Source of the DNA: JAWKRB01 sp041389885 | GTDB taxonomy: Bacteria > Myxococcota_A > Polyangia > Polyangiales > Ga0077539 | Assembly (NCBI GenBank): GCA_041389885.1 | Contig: JAWKRB010000022.1 | Location: 1 to 64,000 of the forward strand | Length of the DNA stretch: 64,000 bases | Reading direction: 5' to 3' | In this document: piece by piece, positions 32,803-41,162 of the stretch | Numbering within the stretch: the first letter of the stretch is position 1 | Layout of the letters: every line of letters starts with the position of its first letter | Position numbers and translations under genes: made by a program | The notes under the pieces: generated by a model | The model's database searches: none | What the model was told of the DNA's origin: nothing | The model's input: the letters and a program-made list of their open reading frames with translations, nothing else

Positions 32803-34827
32803 TCAGCGCGCGGGCGCGGCGAGGGCCGCGTCGATGCGGCGCTGGAACTCCTCGAAGGGGAGCGCGCCGGCGACGAACTTGCCGTTGATGAAGAAGGCGG
32901 GCGTGCCGATCTGGGCGCCGGTGGCGTCGGCCGCGGCCACGTCCTCGCGGACGGCGGCCTGGTGGGTGTGGTTGTCGAGGGCCGCGCGGAAGCGGTCCAT
33001 GTTCACGCCACCGATCTCGCCCGCGAGGCGCTCAAGCGTGGCGCGGTCGAGGTTCGAGGAGTTCTGGAACATGAGGTGGTGGTAGCGCCAGAACGCGTCG
33101 GCGCCGCGCTGCGCGAGCACCTCGCGGCCCGCCTCGGCGGCGGGCATCGCGTTGTTGTGGAAGGGGAGGGGGTAGTCGCGCCACACGAAGCGCACGCGCC
33201 CGCGGTACCGCTCCATGATCTGGTCGACGGTCGGGAGGACGCGCGAGCAGAAGGGGCACTGGAAGTCGGAGAAGTGCTGGATCACCACGCGGGCGTTGGC
33301 CGGGCCGAGGGCCGGGGCGCGGGGGTTGTCACGAACCTGGTAGACCCGGTCCGCGTCGGGCTCCGCGGGGGCGGCCGCCGCGGGCGAGGGGGCGTTGCCG
33401 CCCGGGAGGTACACGGTGCCGGTGGCGCCGTTCTCGATGATGCGCTCGTACACGTTCGCGCGGGTGGTGCCCGGGCGGGTGCGGATGAGCTCCTCGGCGC
33501 GGCGCTTGGCGTCGTCGATCGCCGTCTGGAACGCGCTCGCGGGCTGCGCGCCCACGAGGCGGCGGCCGTTGATGAAGAAGTGCGGCGTGCCGTTCGCCTC
33601 GACGCGCTGCGCGAGGGCGTGATCCGCGTCGATCGCGGCGTTGTGGGTGTTCGCCGCCACGGCCGCGCGGTAGCGGGCCATGTTCAGGCCGGCCTGCTGG
33701 GCGTAGCGCTCCAGGTCGGCGTCCTCGAGGTGCTGCTGGTTCTCCATCAGGATGTCGTGGACCTGCCAGAACTTCGCGTGGCTGCCCTGGGCGAAGGCCT
33801 CCTGGGCGAGCGCCGCCGCCGGGCGGGCGCGGTTGTGGAAGGGCAGGGGCTCGTGCTTCCAGACGACGCGGAGGTCGTTGCCGTAGCGCTGCCGCATCTC
33901 ACGGACGGTGGCCTCGACGCGCGAGCAGAAGGGGCACTGGAAGTCGGAGAAGACCACCATGGTGACCAGCGCGTCGCGCGGGCCCTGGAAGGGGGAGTTG
34001 CCCACGGGCACCGCGTACACGGCGTTGGGGTCCTCCTGGCGCTGCGGCTGCTGCGGCTGCGAGGGGCTCGGGGTGGGCTCGGCGCCCGCCACGGGGTTCG
34101 CCACCATCTCCGCGTAGACGCGGTTGCGGGGCTGGATGGTCCGCGCGCGGGCGAGGACCTGATCGATGAGGGTCTTGAACCGGTCGAAGGGCTGCGCGCC
34201 CACGAGGTTCGTGCCGTTGATGAAGAAGTTCGGCGTGCCGCTGGCGTTCAGGCGCTGCGCCAGCTGCTGGTCCTGCTGAACGCGCGCCTGGTGGGTGTTG
34301 CCGCTGAGGGCCGCGCGAAAGCGGTCCATGTTGATCCCGCCCACCTGCTGCGCGAGGCGCTCGAGGGTGGCGTTGTCGAGGTTCTGCTGGTTTTGGTACA
34401 GCAGGTCGTGATAGGCCCAGAACTTCGCGTTGCCGCCCTGCGAGAAGACCTCACGCGCGGCGATGGCGGCGGGCATGGCGCGGTCGTGGAAGGGCAGCGG
34501 GGCGTCCTTCCACACGAGGCGCACGTCGTTGCCGTACTGCTGGCGAATCTGCCGCATCGTGTCTTCGACGCGCGAGCAGAAGGGGCACTGGTAGTCGCTG
34601 AACTCGACGATCGTGACCAGCGCGTTGGGGTTGCCCAGCACCGGCGAGTCGCCGACGGGGATGCGCTCCGCGTCGACCATCGCCCCCGCAGGCCCCGCGG
34701 CCTGGTTGCTGTCGGCAGCGATCGAGCTGCCCGGTTCGGCCGGCGTCCTGGATCCCGTGATGTTGCCCACCACGAAGCCCAGGATCAGGGCCATGATGAT
34801 TGAAATGGCTGCTGCTCCCTTACTCAC
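32803..34827 (-). CDS. Membrane-anchored protein with three tandem DsbA-like thioredoxin domains
   Basis: 674 residues from the GTG at 34827, chosen because GGGAGCAG precedes it by a few bases and the start then leads straight into a membrane anchor (ISIIMALILGFVVGN, residues 9-22). Three homologous domains follow, each with the CPFC active site (Cys81/84, Cys298/301, Cys524/527), the PLPFH element, and the cis-Pro motif GTPxFFING (near 197, 413 and 641), joined by Pro/Gln- or Ala-rich linkers. Each unit alone is a normal DsbA/DsbG-like thiol oxidoreductase of the sort fused or tethered in Myxococcota. The protein faces the periplasm. No DsbB/VKOR partner gene lies nearby. Three copies in one chain are unusual. 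Confidence 0.9.
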   Translation of the reverse strand: MSKGAAAISIIMALILGFVVGNITGSRTPAEPGSSIAADSNQAAGPAGAMVDAERIPVGDSPVLGNPNALVTIVEFSDYQCPFCSRVEDTMRQIRQQYGNDVRLVWKDAPLPFHDRAMPAAIAAREVFSQGGNAKFWAYHDLLYQNQQNLDNATLERLAQQVGGINMDRFRAALSGNTHQARVQQDQQLAQRLNASGTPNFFINGTNLVGAQPFDRFKTLIDQVLARARTIQPRNRVYAEMVANPVAGAEPTPSPSQPQQPQRQEDPNAVYAVPVGNSPFQGPRDALVTMVVFSDFQCPFCSRVEATVREMRQRYGNDLRVVWKHEPLPFHNRARPAAALAQEAFAQGSHAKFWQVHDILMENQQHLEDADLERYAQQAGLNMARYRAAVAANTHNAAIDADHALAQRVEANGTPHFFINGRRLVGAQPASAFQTAIDDAKRRAEELIRTRPGTTRANVYERIIENGATGTVYLPGGNAPSPAAAAPAEPDADRVYQVRDNPRAPALGPANARVVIQHFSDFQCPFCSRVLPTVDQIMERYRGRVRFVWRDYPLPFHNNAMPAAEAGREVLAQRGADAFWRYHHLMFQNSSNLDRATLERLAGEIGGVNMDRFRAALDNHTHQAAVREDVAAADATGAQIGTPAFFINGKFVAGALPFEEFQRRIDAALAAPAR

Positions 34828-34841
34828 ATTCTGCTCCCATC

Positions 34842-34860
34842 GCGTCTCGGTGTGAGACGC
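34842..34860 (-). promoter_or_regulatory. Inverted repeat in the leader of the triple-DsbA gene
   Basis: GCGTCTC (34842-34848) and GAGACGC (34854-34860) are perfect 7-base complements around GGTGT, directly upstream of the ribosome binding site of the gene starting at 34827. It could form an RNA hairpin affecting translation or be an operator. Confidence 0.4.
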
Positions 34861-35195
34861 CTTGTTGACACCCGACCCCTGACGAGCCCGTCGTCGCTCC
34901 ACCGCTGCCCGCGCCGGTCGGTTGGCCCTCCGCGCGGCCGACGGCTGATCGAGTCAGCGCGCGTCGCGAGGCCAGCCAGCGACCCTCACGGGACGGGCGA
35001 GGCGTGCGGCGGAACCGTTCGAGACCGAACGATCACCTTCCGTTGCCCCGACGACATGCGGCCATGTCCGTGAGCTCGCGCTGCGTGCGTCGGGGCGGTA
35101 CAAGGCCGAACCCCGCAGCGAGATGCCTCTTGAGTGCGCGCGCGGCGCGCCGTCGAACGCGGGACGAGACGGACGTCTCCCGCGACCGACGCGTC
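34861..35195. other. Intergenic region without a recognised gene
   Basis: About 335 bases of GC-rich sequence between the triple-DsbA start and the end of the next minus-strand gene. The only structure I see is a perfect inverted repeat CGTTCG-AGAC-CGAACG at 35016-35031, operator-like. Short frames crossing the region have no coding character. Confidence 0.5.
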
Positions 35196-35630
35196 TCAGC
35201 GGCTCGGGGGCCGAATGAGCTCGCTCGGGAAGCCGGCAGCCGCGCCGCCCAGCTCCCCCGACGTGTACTCGACCTGCCCCTCGTCGGCGGCAGGTACGTT
35301 CACGTCGAAAGACAGCAGGGTGAACGCGTCGCCACCCACGCCGTCGAGGGTGAACCCGCGCGAGGGCGGGTCTGCCTGCTCGACGTGACACCGGGGATCG
35401 TTCGAGCCCGCGCAGGAAAGCGGCGCCCGGCTCTGCCCCGGCGTCTCGCGCCAGTGAACCTCGCCGAGCCTCGTCGCGGTCTGCTGGGCGAGCTCGAGGT
35501 CGCTCGCCACGGTGAACGATCCCCTGGGCGCCCAGTTCACCCCGCACTCATCGGCCGCCTGCGCCCACGCGCCGCCACCCGTGAGCATCACGGCGAAGGC
35601 GCTGAGGATGGCGAGGAAGAGTGCGCGCAT
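35196..35630 (-). CDS. Small secreted protein, unknown
   Basis: 144 residues. MRALFLAILSAFAVMLTGGG, then AWAQA, is a signal peptide. The mature domain is beta-rich with three cysteines (ADECGVNWAP, LSCAGSNDPRCHVEQ). Not recognised. A good promoter-like sequence with TTGCGC and TAATCA lies upstream, so it is probably a monocistronic gene. Confidence 0.65.
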   Translation of the reverse strand: MRALFLAILSAFAVMLTGGGAWAQAADECGVNWAPRGSFTVASDLELAQQTATRLGEVHWRETPGQSRAPLSCAGSNDPRCHVEQADPPSRGFTLDGVGGDAFTLLSFDVNVPAADEGQVEYTSGELGGAAAGFPSELIRPPSR

Positions 35631-35647
35631 AACAGAGGACCCGCGGG

Positions 35648-35676
35648 TGATTACACCGTCTCTCCGCGCCGCGCAA
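35648..35676 (-). promoter_or_regulatory. Predicted promoter of the small secreted protein
   Basis: On the minus strand TTGCGC (35676-35671), 17 bp, TAATCA (35653-35648), 17 bases before the ATG at 35630. Confidence 0.5.
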
Positions 35677-35736
35677 CCGCGGCGTCGCCAGAGGGTGCAG
35701 CCCTGGATCTGCGGAGAACCACCGCGGGGCGGATCT

Positions 35737-36673
35737 CTATTCCTCCTCGAGGAATCTTCTCAGCGAGGACACCGACTCGGGCGCGCAGAGCGACGTCGCG
35801 TCGGTCCAGAGCACGTCGCGCTCGCCGCGAAACCAGGTTCGCTGTCGCTTGGCGAACTGCGCGGTGGCGGTGGTCACGGCCTCGCCGAGAGCCGCCTCGG
35901 GGAGCTCCCCGCGGAGGTGCGCCACGACCTGCGCGTAGCCGACGGCCCTCAACGGCTTGAGGTCGTGCGCGTAGCCATCGCGCAGAAGCCCCCGCACCTC
36001 GTCGATCCAGCCCCTGCGCAGCATCTCGACCGCGCGGGCCGCGATGCGCGCGCGGAGCTCGTCCCTCGGCGCGTCGAGCGCGACGAAGCGGGCGCGGTAG
36101 CGCGGCGGCATCGCGCGGTGCCGCCGGTGGTGCTCGGAGAACGGGACGCCGGTGAGGGTGAACACCTCGGTCGCGCGCACCACGCGGATCGGGTCGCTGG
36201 GCGCGATGCCCGCGGCGTACTCCGGGTCGAACGCCGCCAGCTCCCGGTGCATGCGCGCGAGCTCCGCGGGCGAGCTCGCCGCGCGCTCGTTCAAGCGCGC
36301 GCGGAGCTCCGAGTCGCTGGGGATGTCGGGCGCGAGCCCATACACCAGGGCCCGGAGGTAGAGCCCGGTGCCCCCGACCACGATGGGCGCGCGCCCGCGC
36401 GCGGTCACCTCGCGCAGGGCGGCGTCGGCGTCGAGCAGGTAGCGGCTCGCGTCGTAGTGCGCGTCGAGGTCGACGAGGTCGAGCGCGTGGTGGGCGATCC
36501 CGCCCAGCTCCTCGGGGGTGGTTTGGCCGAGCCGATGTCGAGGCGGCGGTAGACCTGCACCGAGTCGGCGCCGACGAGCTCTCCGCCGAGCGCGCGCGAG
36601 GGCGAGGGCCGCGGCGGTCTTGCCAGTGGGCCGTGGCCCCCGCGACCACGATGACGCGGGGAGGGGAAGACAT
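35737..36673 (-). pseudogene. miaA: tRNA dimethylallyltransferase MiaA, frameshifted in the N-terminal part
   Basis: The 223-residue clean part (36408-35737) shows IVVGGTGLYLRALVYG, SDPIRVVRATEVFTLTG, GWIDEVRGLL and AVGYAQ, all MiaA landmarks; TATAQFAKRQRTWFRGE is the typical C-terminal element. The start is the ATG at 36673 (MSSPPRVIVVAGAT). Right after it the P-loop region reads out of frame: a base appears to be missing in a run of G and C near 36640, so that GPTGKT is found in another frame, and at least one more shift occurs near 36535. MiaA makes the i6A modification at A37 of tRNAs reading UNN codons and is usually conserved, so a sequence error is more likely than loss. Confidence 0.8.
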
Positions 36674-36683
36674 GCGACGGGGC

Positions 36684-37132
36684 TCAGGCCGCGCGAGGCG
36701 CGTGCTTCTCGATGAGCCGAGCGACGCCGGGGATGGCGGCCTCGACGTTCTCCTTGCCCTTGGGGCGCAGGCCTTCGTAGGCCTTGCGGAGGTTCTGGTG
36801 CCGGGTGTGCCGGGCGCGGTCGTCGGTGATGCCGAGGAGCGCGTCGGCGATCCGCCGCGGCGCGCCGAGAAGTTGGCCGCGATGTCGCCGCCCTTGGTGA
36901 GGTGCGCCTGGTAGAAGGGGTCGAGGCGCGCGGCGAAATCGTCGAGGAGGCCGTCGATCACGTCGGGGATGAGCCCGGGGCGGATCCCCTTCACCAGCTT
37001 GAACGCGCCCTTGATCGCGAGCCCCGAGAGGCCCGACTTCGCCGCGACCTCGCTGTCGAGGAGCTGCTCGGCGTCGCGCACCACGGCCTGACGCCGCGAG
37101 GGTTCAGTGAGGATGCTCTTCAGGTCGGCCAT
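36684..37132 (-). pseudogene. DUF6918-like protein, one frameshift
   Basis: The first 90 residues from 37132 (MADLKSILTEPSRRQAVVRD, GLSGLAIKGAFKLVKGIRPG) are clean. Near 36862 the frame breaks, and the continuation in another frame gives a natural end with KHAPRAA and a TGA at 36684. This matches a family of about 140-150-residue proteins I know as DUF6918, of unknown function, often found in actinobacterial and myxobacterial genomes. The break belongs to the same cluster of errors as that in miaA. Confidence 0.6.
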
Positions 37133-37156
37133 GTCCGTTGCTTTCTTCGTGGGGGT

Positions 37157-38179
37157 TCAGCGGTGCCACGGCACCGCGGCGCCGCGCGCGGTGCCCATCG
37201 TGTAGCGAAAGAGCGTACCCCCCGAGGCCACGTAGATGTCCGTGCACGAGAGCGCGCCCGCGCCGAACTCGACGTTCGCCGCCGAGGTGATGCCCGTGCC
37301 CAGGACCTCGGGGTTCGACCCGTCAGCCTCGAGGCGAATGAGCCGGCCGCGGTTGTCGCCGACGTAGATCCTGCCGTCGGCGTCGAAGGCGAGGCCGTCG
37401 GGGGAGCCCAGGCCCGTGGCCACGGTCTCCCGCGCGGTCTCGCGGCCGTCGGTGAGGGTGAGCTTGATGAGCGAGCCGGCGTTGTAGCTGTCGACGTAGA
37501 GCGCGCCGTCTGGACCGAAGGCCACGCCGTTGGCGCCAGAGATCCGGGACGTGGTGATCTGCGTGCGCATGCCGTCGGGGCTGACGCTGTAGACCTGTCC
37601 GCCGCCGAAGTCCGAGTAGTACAGGGTGCCGTCGGCTCCCATGGTGAGCCCGTTCGGCTGCCCCGCGCTGCGCAGAAAGGTCGTGGCGGACGGGGTCGAG
37701 GCCGAGAGGTCGACGACGAAGATGCTCTGCGTCGCGGGCGAGCCCACGTAGAGGCGCTGACGCTGCGTGTCGAGGGCCAGGCCCCACACCGTCGACGCGC
37801 CCTGCAGGGTCACCCAACGCCCCTCGGGGCTGCCGCCGGGGGGGAGACGACCCACCGCGCCGCCCTGCGAGTAGTAGATCGTGCCGTCGGGACCGATGAC
37901 CAGACCCTCGGTGCCACGAATGCCCGAGAGGGTCGGCTGCGCCGAGCCGCACGCGATCACCACGGGGGCGTCTTCTGGGGCGGTCGCGTCGGCGGGCGCG
38001 GTCGCGTCGGCGGGGGTCTCCGCGTCGCCGCTCGTCACGACGTCGTCGGCGGCGACGTCCTGGGTGACCGCGTCGCTCCCTGACACCTCGGCGTCGCCGC
38101 CCTGGTTGCTGGTCGGCGTCGAGGAGCACGCGTTCAACGCCGCGAGGAGCGCAAGGGAGAAGCTGGTTCGGCTGAGCAT
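37157..38179 (-). CDS. SMP-30/NHL-like beta-propeller lipoprotein
   Basis: 340 residues. MLSRTSFSLALLAALNACSS is a lipoprotein signal (lipobox LNAC). An acidic Ala/Thr/Pro linker follows (DAETPADATAPADATAPEDA), with an 18-base tandem repeat in the DNA near 37981. The globular part has repeated blades with GPDGTIYYSQGG, TVWGLALDTQRQRLYVGS, GADGTLYYSDFGGGQVYSVS, FGPDGALYVDS and FDADGRIYVGDN. This is the gluconolactonase/SMP-30 or NHL-type six-bladed propeller. The calcium-site residues are not clear enough to assign an activity. Confidence 0.75.
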   Translation of the reverse strand: MLSRTSFSLALLAALNACSSTPTSNQGGDAEVSGSDAVTQDVAADDVVTSGDAETPADATAPADATAPEDAPVVIACGSAQPTLSGIRGTEGLVIGPDGTIYYSQGGAVGRLPPGGSPEGRWVTLQGASTVWGLALDTQRQRLYVGSPATQSIFVVDLSASTPSATTFLRSAGQPNGLTMGADGTLYYSDFGGGQVYSVSPDGMRTQITTSRISGANGVAFGPDGALYVDSYNAGSLIKLTLTDGRETARETVATGLGSPDGLAFDADGRIYVGDNRGRLIRLEADGSNPEVLGTGITSAANVEFGAGALSCTDIYVASGGTLFRYTMGTARGAAVPWHR

Positions 38180-38313
38180 GGGGGCCGGTTGTCGCGTGGA
38201 ACCGGGTTCGAATCAAGCGCCCGACAGGGCCTACCGGGCGATCGTTCGGCGCCGGTCGGGTAACGCGCAGGGCGCGGCGGCGTAGGGACGCGATGCCACC
38301 AAGGAGGCTCGAC

Positions 38314-38835
38314 ATGCGCACGCTGCTCCTCGCCACGCTGCTCCTCGCCGCTTGCACCCGCGCCCCGCCGACGGCCCGACCCGAAGCTGCGGTGGCCCAC
38401 CGCGCGCCAGAGGCGCCGAGGGACGCGAGCGCGCCCCCCGTCGGCGATCGCGTTCATCGCACCGAGGCGGAGTGGCGCCGCGCGCTGAGCGCCGAGCAGT
38501 TTCATGTGCTTCGCGAGCAGGGCACCGAGCGCGCGTTCACCGGGCGGTACTGGGACCACCACGCGCAGGGGACCTATGTGTGCGCGGCCTGCGGCGCGCC
38601 GCTGTTCAGCTCCGACGACAAGTTCAACTCGGGCACGGGCTGGCCGAGCTACACCCGCCCGGTCGCCGCGGGCCGCGTCGAGGAGCTGCGCGACGACACC
38701 CTGGGCATGACCCGCACGGAGGTGCGCTGCGCGCGCTGCGGCGGTCACCTCGGCCACGTCTTCGACGACGGTCCCGAGCCCACGGGGATGCGGTACTGCA
38801 TCAACTCCGCGTCCCTCGACTTCGTCGCGCGCTGA
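38314..38835 (+). CDS. msrB: Peptide-methionine (R)-S-oxide reductase, lipoprotein form
   Basis: 173 residues from the ATG at 38314, chosen because AAGGAGG lies six bases before it and MRTLLLATLLLAACTR is a lipoprotein signal (lipid Cys14); an earlier ATG at 38293 is an alternative. The MsrB domain has the structural zinc site Cys90/Cys93/Cys139/Cys142, GTGWPSY, and the catalytic RYCINSASL with Cys162. It would repair oxidised methionines in envelope proteins, and an electron donor must be supplied to the periplasm. Confidence 0.92.
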   Translation: MRTLLLATLLLAACTRAPPTARPEAAVAHRAPEAPRDASAPPVGDRVHRTEAEWRRALSAEQFHVLREQGTERAFTGRYWDHHAQGTYVCAACGAPLFSSDDKFNSGTGWPSYTRPVAAGRVEELRDDTLGMTRTEVRCARCGGHLGHVFDDGPEPTGMRYCINSASLDFVAR

Positions 38836-38840
38836 GCGGG

Positions 38841-39863
38841 TCAGTACACCGACGAGAGGACGGCGTGCGCGCCCTCGCAGCGCGCCACGGCTCCGCCCAT
38901 CGCGGCGGGGATGGCCGCGGTCTCGCCGCGCCCCACGCGCGCGCCTTCGACCGTGACAGACCCCTCGAGCACGGTGAGCCCGACCAGCGCCCCCCAACGC
39001 GGGAGCGGCACCTCGCCGCTGCCTGAGAGCCGCGCGACCTCGAGGGCGTCGCTCACGGCGGGCCCGCTCCGACCGCAGAGGGGCTCGACACGGGCGGGCG
39101 CGTCGAGCGGGGGCTCTCCCGCGCGCACGCGGGCGGCGCGGAGCAGGTCGGCACCGCGCGGCGCGTCCCACCGGGTCACGGCGAGGGCGTGCTCGACGTG
39201 CAGCGCGCGGGGCGAGCCGTTGGCGTCGAGGCGGCCCTCGGCGTCGTAGCGGCGGTTCCAGTCCCAGTAGCGGTACGTCACCCCGCGTCGGCCGGGGATC
39301 ACCCGCTGCGGCTCGACCAGCGTGAGCCCGCGGCCGATCGCGTGGGCGGTGCCCGCGTCGATGAGCAGAAAGTCACCGACCTCGACGGGCACGAAGCGAA
39401 GCAGCGCGGACACGTCCGCGGCCTGAGCCAACGCGTCGCGCACGGCCTCCCGCGTCGCGTCGGGGGAGAGGCCGAGGTACACCCCCGCGCCCTCGTCGCG
39501 CCGCGCGACGTACCAGCACTCGGGCTTGCCCGACTCGTCCTGCGCGAGCCCGGCGTAGTCGTCGGCGGGGTGAATCTGCACCGACAGCGCGTCGGCGGTG
39601 TCGAGGAGCTTCACCAGCAGCCCGGTGCTGCCCCGCGCGGCCTCGCGCCCGAGGTTCGCCTCGGGGGCTCGCGCGATCACGTCGGCGAGGCGCTCGCCCT
39701 CGCGCGTGACGCTCGGAAAATCGGGCTCGACGCTGAGCTCCCACGACTCGCCGACGACCCTGCCGTCGCCGAGCCCCTTGTACTCCGCGGCGATGCGGGT
39801 GCCGCCCCAGGGGGTTCGCGAGGTCGGCGTGAAGTTGTCTGGGCGTAGATCGATGAGGGGCAT
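38841..39863 (-). CDS. manA: Mannose-6-phosphate isomerase, class I
   Basis: 340 residues. The zinc site and active-site motifs are visible: SVQIHPADDYAG, GKPECWYV and GTAHAIGRG. TPWGGTRIA at the start is the usual N-terminal signature. It interconverts mannose-6-P and fructose-6-P, feeding glycan precursors. It converges on msrB with a few bases between. Confidence 0.9.
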   Translation of the reverse strand: MPLIDLRPDNFTPTSRTPWGGTRIAAEYKGLGDGRVVGESWELSVEPDFPSVTREGERLADVIARAPEANLGREAARGSTGLLVKLLDTADALSVQIHPADDYAGLAQDESGKPECWYVARRDEGAGVYLGLSPDATREAVRDALAQAADVSALLRFVPVEVGDFLLIDAGTAHAIGRGLTLVEPQRVIPGRRGVTYRYWDWNRRYDAEGRLDANGSPRALHVEHALAVTRWDAPRGADLLRAARVRAGEPPLDAPARVEPLCGRSGPAVSDALEVARLSGSGEVPLPRWGALVGLTVLEGSVTVEGARVGRGETAAIPAAMGGAVARCEGAHAVLSSVY

Positions 39864-39903
39864 CGTGGGGTCAGTATCCCTCGGAGGCGGGGACGTCGAG
39901 AAG

Positions 39904-39932
39904 TTGGCGGGGCGCGCGGGAGGCGCTATCGC
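39904..39932 (+). promoter_or_regulatory. Predicted promoter of the amidase gene
   Basis: TTGGCG (39904-39909), 17 bp, TATCGC (39927-39932), then 11 bases to the ATG at 39944. Confidence 0.4.
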
Positions 39933-39943
39933 GACGCACGCGC

Positions 39944-41122
39944 ATGGGCCGACAGATCCGAGCGACGCTGTTCCTCGTCGCGCTCTTCTGCTGCACGAAG
40001 ACCGAGCGCGCGCCTGAGCCCGCCGACGCGCGCGCCGAGCCCGACCGCCTCGTGCCCTCGGCGCGTCGCGCGATGGCCTCGCTGCAGCGCGGGGTGATCC
40101 CGCCCCACCTCGACGTCGTGGTCGAGGGGCTCGCGGCGCGGGCGCACGAGCTGCCGGCGCGGTCCGCGGTGGCGCCGCTGTGCATGGCGGGCGACCTCCT
40201 GGCCGAGCGGCACCGCCTCGGCCGCGACCCGCGCGACCTCTCCCGCGCGCTGGACTACCTCCGCGCGGCCTCGGTCGACCCGACGCTCCCCGGCGCCTGC
40301 GTGGCGCTTCGCCACCGGGCCGACGTGCTGGAGCGGGAGCGAGACCCCCGCGCCGAGGGCGCGGTCTCGCAGTGGGAGAGCGCGTGCGTGCCCGTGTCGC
40401 AGCGTCGCGCCGCGGCGGCGCTGGCGCCAGACCGCGCGCCGGGCGCGAGGGGCCCGAGGAGGGTGGTGCTCGACCCGGGCCACGGCGGCTCCGACCCCGG
40501 CGCGATCGGGCCGACGGGCCTCCACGAGGCCGAGGTGAGCCTGGACGTGGCCCGCCGCGTCGCCGCGAGGCTCGCGGAGCGCTACGGCGTGCAGGTGATC
40601 CTCACCCGCGACCGCGACGTCTACGTGGCCCTCGAGGAGCGCGCGGCGCACGCCAACGACGCGGCGGTGGACCTGTTCGTGTCGATCCACTGCAACGCCG
40701 CGCGCAACACGGAGGCCAGAGGCATCTCGACCTTCGTCCTCGACACGGGCAGCGCGCGCGTCGCGAACCGGGTGACCATGCGCGAGGGGGAGCTCATCGC
40801 CGGGGACCCCTGGGGCGGCGGCGACGTCACCCGCATCCTCGCGGACCTTCGGCTGACGCAGCACGGCGGCAGGTCGGTTCGCCTCGCCGAGGCGATCCAG
40901 CGCGCGATGCTGCACGACGCGAGGCTGCTGTACCCCTCGATCGAGGACATGGGCGTGCGCCCCGCGGGCTTTCACGTGCTCGTGAGCGCGAGGATGCCGT
41001 CGGTGCTGGTCGAGCTGTCGTTCATCTCGAACGTCGAAGAGGAGCGCAGGCTCCGCGGCGACGCCTACCGGGACGTGCTCGCGAGCGCGATCGCGCGGGC
41101 GGTGGGCACCTTCAGGCCGTAG
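39944..41122 (+). CDS. N-acetylmuramoyl-L-alanine amidase (Ami_3 family)
   Basis: 392 residues. A probable lipoprotein or signal sequence (RATLFLVALFCC) is followed by an N-terminal helical region (about 40-165, tetratricopeptide-like) and the amidase_3 domain: VVLDPGHGGSDPGAIG (His180), GLHEAEVS (Glu195), SIHCNA (His249) and the catalytic Glu358 in VLVELSFISN. The zinc site is complete, so it should cleave peptidoglycan stem peptides in the periplasm, as AmiA/B/C do in cell division. A regulatory alpha-helix that occludes the site in some AmiC-type proteins cannot be judged. Confidence 0.9.
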   Translation: MGRQIRATLFLVALFCCTKTERAPEPADARAEPDRLVPSARRAMASLQRGVIPPHLDVVVEGLAARAHELPARSAVAPLCMAGDLLAERHRLGRDPRDLSRALDYLRAASVDPTLPGACVALRHRADVLERERDPRAEGAVSQWESACVPVSQRRAAAALAPDRAPGARGPRRVVLDPGHGGSDPGAIGPTGLHEAEVSLDVARRVAARLAERYGVQVILTRDRDVYVALEERAAHANDAAVDLFVSIHCNAARNTEARGISTFVLDTGSARVANRVTMREGELIAGDPWGGGDVTRILADLRLTQHGGRSVRLAEAIQRAMLHDARLLYPSIEDMGVRPAGFHVLVSARMPSVLVELSFISNVEEERRLRGDAYRDVLASAIARAVGTFRP

Positions 41123-41125
41123 CCC

Positions 41126-41154
41126 TTGCATCGCCGGGGCGATCCGCGTAGAGC
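41126..41154 (+). promoter_or_regulatory. Predicted promoter of the DUF296 gene, near-leaderless
   Basis: TTGCAT (41126-41131), 17 bp, TAGAGC (41149-41154), with the ATG at 41163 eight bases beyond the -10. Confidence 0.55.
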
Positions 41155-41162
41155 GCGGCGCG

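Noticed and set aside
38206..38216. GGGTTCGAATC resembling a tRNA T-loop
   Set aside because: The flanking bases do not form a T-stem and no D-arm, anticodon arm or acceptor stem can be built around it.
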